A DNA stretch of 64,000 nt from Pandoraea aquatica. GTDB taxonomy: Bacteria > Pseudomonadota > Gammaproteobacteria > Burkholderiales > Burkholderiaceae. The position numbers and the translations under genes were made by a program. The DNA lies in assembly GCF_902459565.1 (NCBI RefSeq), contig NZ_CABPSN010000007.1:186001-250000 (forward strand). The letters run 5' to 3'. Shown here in pieces: positions 1 to 7,200 of this stretch. The notes below the pieces were generated by a model that searched no databases, was not told the DNA's origin, and worked only from the letters and a program-made list of their open reading frames with translations. The first letter of the stretch is position 1. Each line of letters begins with the position of its first letter.

Positions 1-1
1 G

Positions 2-337
2 ATTCCGTACCCGAAGACGGGCGGCCCCGGCGGCAACTTCGTGATCGTGGGCAGCTACACGCCGATCTCGCCGACGCTGGCCGCCGTGTTCCACTGGCGC
101 TGCCGCAAGCTCGACGGATGGCAGCGCGACACGTGGCGCTTCCTGTATCGCAATCGTCTGGAAGCACGTCACTGGAACGTGCTGGAGCAGGACCGCGTGA
201 TGCTCGAAGACATGGAGCCGGATGCTAACCAGAACGAGCACCTGTATCAGCACGACATGGGCATCGTGCGTCTGCGTCGCCATCTGAGGAATCTGGCGAA
301 GGCGGAGCTTGAGCGCATGCAGCCGGGCAAGGCGTAA
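2..337 (+). CDS. Rieske-type aromatic ring-hydroxylating oxygenase, large subunit, C-terminal part
   Basis: The reading frame is open from base 2 and enters the window without a start, so only the last 111 residues are visible. The segment PGGNFVIVGSYTPISPT followed by an Arg/Trp-rich helix region and a tail ending in RMQPGKA resembles the end of the catalytic domain of ring-hydroxylating dioxygenase alpha subunits. The Rieske cluster and mononuclear iron ligands would lie upstream and are not seen. Its role would be oxygenation of an aromatic or similar ring, with electrons supplied by the reductase encoded at 866-1831. It is followed closely by a RidA-type gene, the reductase and a VOC dioxygenase on the same strand, which supports a catabolic operon. 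The substrate cannot be told. Confidence 0.7.
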   Translation: MPYPKTGGPGGNFVIVGSYTPISPTLAAVFHWRCRKLDGWQRDTWRFLYRNRLEARHWNVLEQDRVMLEDMEPDANQNEHLYQHDMGIVRLRRHLRNLAKAELERMQPGKA

Positions 338-352
338 GCCGTCGGCAATTTC

Positions 353-820
353 ATGGACGCGATCATGCAAAACCCTTCCGCCCTAAAAGCCGAACGTATT
401 CGTGCACAGGCCGTGCCCGATCTCGGGACGGCCACGTGGACCAACGGCATCCGGTTCGGCAACGAGATCCTGATGTCGGGCATGACCGCACATCCGGCCA
501 CGCGCGATGCTGAAAAGCCGCTCACGACCTACGAGCAGACGCTGGTGGTGCTCGGCAAGATCCGCGCGCTGGTCGAAGCCGGAGGTGGCCGTCTCGCCAA
601 CGTCTACAAGCTTGTCGTGTACGTGACCGATATCGCCGATAAGGACGAAGTCGGTCGCGCCCGCCGTGAGTTCTTTGCGGACGTGGCGGCGAACGGTGGC
701 GCGTATCCGTGTTCGACGCTCGTCGCGGTCAGCGGTCTGGTTTTTCCGGAACTGCGTGTGGAAATCGAGGCGTTGGCACGTCTCGACATCGATTTGTCCG
801 TCGCGGCCATCGCTGGTTAA
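353..820 (+). CDS. RidA/YjgF/UK114 family protein
   Basis: 155 residues, the usual size for the RidA family. Conserved features include GNEILMSGMTAH near residues 36-47, the middle segment EQTLVVLGKIRALVEAGGG, VYKLVVYVTDI, and the C-terminal stretch PCSTLVAVSGLVFPELRVEIEALA, where the Ser and Glu of the VEIEA region match the family pattern. RidA proteins hydrolyse reactive enamine/imine intermediates; members inside aromatic operons can also hydrolyse ring-cleavage intermediates. The gene begins 15 bases after the oxygenase stop and ends 45 bases before the reductase, so co-transcription is likely. No clear ribosome binding site precedes ATG 353; ATG 365 (MQNPSALK) is an alternative start. 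Confidence 0.85.
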   Translation: MDAIMQNPSALKAERIRAQAVPDLGTATWTNGIRFGNEILMSGMTAHPATRDAEKPLTTYEQTLVVLGKIRALVEAGGGRLANVYKLVVYVTDIADKDEVGRARREFFADVAANGGAYPCSTLVAVSGLVFPELRVEIEALARLDIDLSVAAIAG

Positions 821-865
821 GCCGGGCGGACGTCAAGAAAATCAGCAACATCAGAGAGCGGCGTT

Positions 866-1831
866 ATGAGCAAGTCAACCCTGTCGGCAATGGTGCGCAC
901 GCTTCGTTACGAAGCTGCGGGCATCATGAGCATCGAACTCGTGCCTGTGGCGGGCAACAGCACGCCGTTTCCGGAATTCACACCCGGCGCGCACATCGAT
1001 CTGCACCTGCCGAGCGGGCTGGTGCGGAGTTACTCGCTGGTGAATACCCCGGGCGAGGAAAACCGCTACGTGCTGGGCATTCTGGCCGATCCGAAGAGCC
1101 GTGGCGGCTCGCGCTTCATTCACGACAACTTCCGTGTCGGCATGACGCTCGATATTTCGGCCCCGCGCAATCATTTCGAGTTGGACGAAACGGCGGCGCA
1201 CTCGGTGCTGGTCGCAGGCGGCATCGGCGTGACGCCGATACTCTGCATGTACCGGCGTCTGCGTTCGCTCGGCCGGAGCGTCAAGCTGATGTACTGCGCG
1301 CGTACCGCGCCGCAGGCGGCCTTCGTCGACGAACTGAATGCGCTCGGTGGCGACATCACCTATCACTTCGACGATCAGCACGACGGCAAACCCGCGTCGC
1401 TCGCGGCGTTCCTGGCCGATCAGCCGGTGGGCACGCATGCCTATTGCTGCGGCCCGGGCGTGATGCTCGACGCCTTCGAAGCCACGTGTGCCGAGGTGGG
1501 CATCGCTAACGTCCACACAGAGCGCTTCGCAGCCGCACCGGATGCGCCGCCGCCTGCGACGTCCGAGGGCTACGTCGTCACGCTGGCGAAGTCGGGCAAA
1601 GAGATTGCCGTGCCTGCGGGCGCGACGTTGCTCGATACGCTGCTCGCCGCAGGCATCGACGCCGAACACAGCTGCATGGAAGGCATTTGCGGGGCATGCG
1701 AGACGCGTGTGATCGAAGGCTGCCCCGACCATCGCGACTCGGTACTGAGCGCGTCGGAGCGCGCCGGGAACAAGGTCATGATGATCTGCGTGTCCGGTTG
1801 CAAGGGCGAGCGTCTGACGCTCGATCTCTGA
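866..1831 (+). CDS. PDR/VanB-type oxidoreductase (FMN/NADH reductase with C-terminal 2Fe-2S ferredoxin)
   Basis: 321 residues with the phthalate dioxygenase reductase layout: an N-terminal flavin-binding barrel with the RSYSLVNTP motif (about residues 53-61), a central nucleotide-binding domain with VLVAGGIGVTPI (about 113-124) and YCCGPG, and a C-terminal plant-type ferredoxin. The cluster ligands are visible as Cys270, Cys275, Cys278 and Cys308. It would pass electrons from NADH through flavin and 2Fe-2S to the Rieske oxygenase whose tail lies at 2-337. The start at 866 is preceded by a weak GAGAG element. The next gene (VOC dioxygenase) follows after 45 bases. Confidence 0.92.
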   Translation: MSKSTLSAMVRTLRYEAAGIMSIELVPVAGNSTPFPEFTPGAHIDLHLPSGLVRSYSLVNTPGEENRYVLGILADPKSRGGSRFIHDNFRVGMTLDISAPRNHFELDETAAHSVLVAGGIGVTPILCMYRRLRSLGRSVKLMYCARTAPQAAFVDELNALGGDITYHFDDQHDGKPASLAAFLADQPVGTHAYCCGPGVMLDAFEATCAEVGIANVHTERFAAAPDAPPPATSEGYVVTLAKSGKEIAVPAGATLLDTLLAAGIDAEHSCMEGICGACETRVIEGCPDHRDSVLSASERAGNKVMMICVSGCKGERLTLDL

Positions 1832-1876
1832 GCGCCCCTTCATTTAATCAAGACTTCCGATTTTCCCGAGACTGTC

Positions 1877-2848
1877 ATGACGATTCTGGGCATCGAACAA
1901 ATCACCTACGGGGTTACTGACCTCGACACCTGCCGTCGGTTTCTGGCCGACTGGGGCCTGACCGAGATCAGCGCCGACGCCAATGGCGCGCGCTTCGAAA
2001 CGCTCAACGGCGGCCGTGTGCTTGCGGTGCGTCACGACGATCCGTCGCTGCCACCGGCCATGGAAGACGGGCCGACGCTGCGCGAAGTGACGTGGGGCGT
2101 GACGCGCGCGGACGAAGTGGCGGCCATTGCCGACCGTCTCGCCGATCAGCCGGGTTACTACTTCAAGGATGGCGCGACGGGCTGCATCGACCCGAACGGT
2201 CTGGCCGTGCGCGTCGAAGTGACGGCCAAGCGCGCGCTGGACGTACAGGGCGCGCCGACGAATCCGTGGGGACTCCCCGCACAGCGCGTGAACACGCCGA
2301 GCCCGGTGTACGAACGTGCGCAGCCGATCGAAGTCGGCCACGTGGTCTTCTTCACGAACGCGCTCGCTGCGACACAGAAGTTCTACGAGGACAAGCTCGG
2401 TTTCGAGTTGTCAGACCGCTATCCGGATCGCGGCGCGTTCATGCGTTGTGCACCGCACGGCGGTCACCACGACCTTTTCTTGCTGGCGCTGCCCAACGGC
2501 AAGCGCGGCCTGAATCACGTGGCGTTCACGGTGCGCGATATCCATGAGGTGTTCGGCGGCGGCATGCATATCGACCGCTGTGGCTGGGAAACGCAGTTGG
2601 GGCCGGGGCGTCACCCGATCTCGTCGGCGTATTTCTGGTACTTCAAGAATCCGTGCGGCGCACTCATCGAGTATTACGCCGACGAGGACATCCTGACGCC
2701 GGAATGGCAACCGCGCGATTTCGAGCCGGGACCGACGGTGTTCGCGGAGTGGGCGGTGGATGGCGGGCTGGACGGCAACACGCGTCGCCAGAAGAAGGGT
2801 GGTGAAGCGCCGACCGGCAAGTTCATGACCGATACGGCCAAGCGCTGA
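1877..2848 (+). CDS. VOC-family (glyoxalase/extradiol-type) dioxygenase
   Basis: 323 residues containing two VOC half-domains, about 1-120 and 150-285. In the second half the three ligands of a mononuclear metal site can be read: His155 (EVGHVVFF), His214 (LNHVAF) and Glu265 (LIEYYAD). This is the 2-His-1-carboxylate arrangement of type I extradiol ring-cleavage dioxygenases. The first half looks like the degenerate non-metal half. The last ~40 residues are polar and probably a flexible tail. As last gene of the aromatic cluster and followed by a terminator, it is likely the ring-cleavage step after ring hydroxylation. Glyoxalase or another VOC activity is the alternative. Confidence 0.85.
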   Translation: MTILGIEQITYGVTDLDTCRRFLADWGLTEISADANGARFETLNGGRVLAVRHDDPSLPPAMEDGPTLREVTWGVTRADEVAAIADRLADQPGYYFKDGATGCIDPNGLAVRVEVTAKRALDVQGAPTNPWGLPAQRVNTPSPVYERAQPIEVGHVVFFTNALAATQKFYEDKLGFELSDRYPDRGAFMRCAPHGGHHDLFLLALPNGKRGLNHVAFTVRDIHEVFGGGMHIDRCGWETQLGPGRHPISSAYFWYFKNPCGALIEYYADEDILTPEWQPRDFEPGPTVFAEWAVDGGLDGNTRRQKKGGEAPTGKFMTDTAKR

Positions 2849-2905
2849 CGTCGGGCGCAAAGGTGTAGGGAGCGCGTCGAATCCGGGGGGAAACGACGCG
2901 GCACG

Positions 2906-2936
2906 AGGGGGCATGCGCAACGCATCGCCCCCTTTT
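2906..2936 (+). terminator. Rho-independent terminator after the aromatic operon
   Basis: An AGGGGGC arm plus ATGCG pairs with CGCAT and GCCCCCT around a 3-base loop, with one bulged C, followed by TTTT. It lies between convergent genes (VOC dioxygenase and glutathione peroxidase). Confidence 0.75.
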
Positions 2937-2963
2937 GCGTTTTTACGCGGTGTGCACGCGTAA

Positions 2964-3509
2964 TTATTTCGCGAGTTCGGCGTCGATGGCGGCGACCAGA
3001 CGCGGGTCGTCGGCCTTGACGTCCGGCGAGAAGCGGGCCACGACCTGACCGTTGCGGCCGATCAGGAACTTCTCGAAATTCCACAGCACGTCGGCGGGGT
3101 TGTCGCGCTCGACGCCGAAGCCCTTCAGACGCTCGCGGAACGGGCCTTCGCCGGTGGCTTCCGGCTTGGCGTCGACCAGCGCGCTGTACAGCGGGTGACG
3201 GTCGTCGCCCAGCACCGAAATCTTGGCGAACAACGGGAAGGTGACGTTGTACTGCGTGGTGCAGAAGTCGAGGATCTCGGCGTCGGTGCCCGGCTCCTGA
3301 CCCTTGAAGTTGTTGGCGGGGAACGCCAGCACTTCCAGACCTGCGGCGCGCTTGTCTTCGTACAGACGCTCCAGCCCTTCGTATTGCGGCGTCAGACCGC
3401 ACTTCGATGCGACGTTCACAACCAGACGCACCTTGCCTGCGTAATCGCCCAACGAGGCGGCGGCACCGTCATTGCGATTGACGGCGATGGTTTCGATGTT
3501 CGTGCTCAT
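2964..3509 (-). CDS. Glutathione peroxidase (cysteine type)
   Basis: 181 residues from the chosen start. The peroxidatic cysteine is Cys37 in NVASKCGLTPQY, followed by the family segments FPANNFKGQEPG (with the catalytic Gln) and WNFEKFLI (with the catalytic Trp). It is a Cys rather than selenocysteine enzyme, presumably cytoplasmic, and reduces organic hydroperoxides with glutathione or thioredoxin. The frame extends 15 codons further upstream, but the ATG at 3509 has a GGGAAG ribosome binding site and begins the conserved protein (MSTNIETIAV). It is monocistronic, convergent with the aromatic operon and divergent from the autotransporter. Confidence 0.93.
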   Translation of the reverse strand: MSTNIETIAVNRNDGAAASLGDYAGKVRLVVNVASKCGLTPQYEGLERLYEDKRAAGLEVLAFPANNFKGQEPGTDAEILDFCTTQYNVTFPLFAKISVLGDDRHPLYSALVDAKPEATGEGPFRERLKGFGVERDNPADVLWNFEKFLIGRNGQVVARFSPDVKADDPRLVAAIDAELAK

Positions 3510-4249
3510 GCGTGACTTCCCGAAAAAGCGCGGCCTAGGTGCCGCAAACGCCAACGAGTTTAGCCCAATGCGTATGGGTTCGCTGGCGGCCGGGCCGTGC
3601 CAGGCCGTCGTATCGTCAAAATCGGATAGTGGTACCCGCGATGTAAGTTATCTGTAAGCGTTAATAGAATGTATGTCGGTATGCAAAGCAAATGAATGTG
3701 AGATAAGTCATTGAATTGCCTGGAAGATGATAACTATTTATAGGTTTTAGAAGAATAGTCGGCACGGTGGTGATGCTTGTCAATGACGTGGAGTCAAAAC
3801 AAATTCAATGAAATCAATGGTGCTGATGCGTTGTGATGTTTATCGATTGACAGTCGGGTAAGCATATGAAAGGATTCACTTGATCAAAAATTACGATAAA
3901 TAACAAGCGCAGTCGGCTTGTAAAAAAATACCGGGGTAGTCCGAATGGTTCGTGCCGCTTCTCGCCGCAACGGTGCACCTGTGTTTCGCACAGGTCGTTC
4001 AACCAAGTCGCTCATCGGGCGAACGGGCTCATCTCCTCCATTAGCGCTATAGCGCAGTTGCGTCGCTATCCCGACGCGCTCTCGTCCGCATTTCCGCCTG
4101 ATCGACATCGAAGCACTTCGCCGTTTGCAGCGAAGCGCTCGTGTATTGGCGTCTGCACGCGCGTGTTGCCCGGGAAGCGGTGCCGAATTCCGTCATTCGT
4201 GCATCGATTGCATGACAAGCAACCATAAGAATCAGAACCTAGGGATCAA
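3510..4249. other. 740-base non-coding, partly AT-rich region upstream of the autotransporter
   Basis: No convincing gene. About 3640-3930 is clearly AT-rich against the high-GC surroundings. Further on there is a hairpin (ACCTGTG 3977-3983 pairing with CACAGGT 3989-3995, loop of 5), a perfect 12-base palindrome GCGCTATAGCGC (4044-4055), and a CTTCGC/GCGAAG pair (4116-4135). I could not define a -35/-10 pair with good spacing. The region probably carries the promoter, regulator sites and long leader of the autotransporter gene. Confidence 0.5.
4044..4055. promoter_or_regulatory. Perfect 12-base palindrome upstream of the autotransporter
   Basis: GCGCTATAGCGC is fully self-complementary and lies ~195 bases before the autotransporter ATG. 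It is a candidate binding site for a dimeric regulator; no regulator is identified. Confidence 0.3.
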
Positions 4250-7200
4250 ATGAATCACATCTATCGCGTGGTGTGGAGTGCCAGTCTCGGCATGTATCAG
4301 GTGGCTTCCGAAGTGGCGAGCGGCCACGGCGGCAAGTCACGTTCCGTCGACCGTCGCCGTGCGCGCAAGGCCGCTGCCGTTGCTGCCGTGGCGCTCGCGT
4401 CGATGAACGCGGGGGCGGTCTTTGCCGTACCGGCGCCTGTCGCCACGATGGACGGTGTGACGCAACTCTTCTCTGGCGCGCCGGACACAATTACGTCGCC
4501 GAACTGGTCCTTTGACGGAACCAACCTGACGATCTCGGGCTCGTTGCCTGCGACGTTCGCGACGATCACCGGTGGCCTCGGCACCATCTCGAATGCCGGA
4601 TCGATGAGCGGTGCGTATGCGCTGTCGTTCTCTGCTGCGGCGAACGTGTCTCTTGTCGAGAACAACGGTTCGATCAATGTCACCGGTAGCAACTCGGGCT
4701 CGTATAACAGCGGCGTCATCGGCACTTTCGTCAATCGCGGGTCGGTGACGACGGGCACGTTTGCCGGGGTCGGCAACGGCGGTCAGATGACCCGGTTTGA
4801 AAACACCGGCACGATCACCGGGTTCTTTCAGGGGCTGAACAACCAGGGTACGTTGACGGAGGCCATCAACAGCGGGTCGATCGGCGCGACGGCCGGGTAT
4901 GGCGTACTCAACCAGTCGCAACTCGGCACGCTGAGCAACAGCGGGCGTATTTCGGGCATTTTCGGCGTCGCTGCCGTCAAGGGCAGTGCGCCGAATCCGC
5001 TACTCGGAACACTGCTCAATAGCGGCACGATCACCGGAACGGAAAACGGGATATCCAACAGAGGCACGGCCATCACCACCATCGAGAACCTTGGCGGCGG
5101 ACAGATTACCGGCACAGATACCATCATCGGCACCGGGATTTCCAACGTCAATGCTTCGGTCGGCGCCACGGACTATCGCGGCACGATTGGTGCGATCAAC
5201 AACGCCGGTACGATTTCGGGGGGCCTCTACGCGATCTACAACACGGATTCGATCGGCACGATCAACAACCTTGCGTCCGGTCTGATTACCGGACCGATGG
5301 CGGCGATTTCGAACCCGTCGTCTGACGCCACGATCGGACAGATCAATAACGCTGGCACCATTGCTGGCAACATTCTGTACTACGGCTCTCAGGCCCTGTC
5401 GATTGCCGGTGCGACGGGTACGGCCTTCGGTACGCTGACGGGCTTCGGCGGTTCGGTCGTCGGCACGCTGGCCAGTCCGTTTGCCGACGTGCACTTCACC
5501 GGAGGCAACCTTCTGTTGAACGACATGGTCGATCTGGGTAATGCGCGCACGGCATTCAACGATGCCTCCGTGTTGCAGGTCAACCAACCGATCTACATCT
5601 TTGGTAATTACTCGCAGGGCGCGAACGCCACGTTGCAACTTGGCGTGGGCAACGGTGCCGTCACGACGGGCAACGTTGGCCTCGACGCTGGGTACGGCTA
5701 TCTGAAGGTGACGGGCAACACGACTGTCGCCTCCGGTTCGACCATCGCATTGCAGTCGCTGGGCTACAACTTCGCCGCCGGTCAGCGCTTTGTCGTGATC
5801 GATACGGCAGGGTCCGCGACCTACAACGAAGGCACGCTGCGCTACGTCGTCAATGGTTACCCGTACCTCTCAGGTAGTGGCGCAAGCCAGCCGGTTTCCG
5901 GGCATCAGAATCTGGTCGTGACGGTGACGGCGCCTTATGTGGGCGCGATGGGCGGCACGGACACGCTGGTGGCCGGTACGCCTTCGTCTTCGCCGAACTG
6001 GGCTTACGACGGCACGAACCTGTCGATTGCAGGCACCTCGTTCGCGACTATCACGGGCAACATGGGCACGCTGTCGAACTCGGGTACGTTGACGGGCGCC
6101 TATGCACTCTCGACGTCCCCGGCAGGCAACATCGGTCTTGTCGAGAACGATGGCGTGATCGCCGCGACCAGCAACACCAGCTCGGGTCTCTACAACGGCG
6201 GCACCATCGGCACGCTGGTCAATCGCGGCTCTGTGTCGACGGCGGCCTATGGTGGCGTCAGCAATGGCGGCACGATCACCCGCTTCGAAAACTCGGGCAC
6301 CGTGACCGGTGCGTCACAGGGGCTGAACAACAGCAACACGCTCACCTCGGTATTTAATTCCGGCACGATTCAGGCAGCCAACGCCTACGGCGTGCTGAAT
6401 TCGGCGCAGCTCGGCGCATTGACGAACACGGGGCTGATCTCCGGTTACTACGGCCTGATCTCAAGCAAGACGGGGTTGGCCAATGCGACGCTCGGTACGC
6501 TGACCAATAGCGGCACGATCACCGGATCGAACAAGGGCGTGCAGAACCTCAGCGCCTATCTCGGCACGCTCGACAACCAGGCGGGCGGTCAGATTCTCGC
6601 CACCGGTGCCCTCACCGCGGATGTCGCTGCGGTGAGCAACGTTGCTTCGAGCACCATCGGCCTTATCAAGAATGCGGGCACGATTTGGGGCACCTACTAC
6701 GGCATCTATAACGATGCTGCGGTCGGCACGATCGACAACCTTGCCGGTGGCGTGATCAAGGGGATTGGCGGCGCAATTTCGAATCAGGCAACTACGGCGT
6801 CCATCGGCCAGATCAACAACGCAGGCACGATCGCGGGCTGGATCATCAACCGGTCGCAAAACAATCTGTATATCAGCGGCGCGACCGACGGCACGTTCGG
6901 CACGCTGACCGGTTTCGGCCCCACTTACTCCAGCACCATCGTCAGCACGAACGCCGACGTGCATTTCAACGGCGGCAAGCTGGTGGTGGACGATCACTTC
7001 GATCTCGCGAACACCCGCACGGCGTACAACGATTCGTCGGTGCTGCAGATCAACAACGTGCTTCGGGTCGCAGGCAACTACTCGCAGGCTGCGGCAGGCA
7101 CGTTGCAGATCGGTGTGGCCAATGGCGCCTTGGCGACCGGCAGCATGCTGACGGACGTCGGCTACGGTCGTCTGCTCGTCTCGGGCAACACGTACATTGC

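Noticed and set aside
875-1843. 322-codon minus-strand frame opposite the PDR-type reductase
   Set aside because: Shadow of a gene with clear flavin and iron-sulfur motifs.
3847-3870. TTGACA followed by an AT-rich stretch as autotransporter promoter
   Set aside because: No acceptable -10 at 16-18 bases; the nearest candidates are at 10-12 bases.
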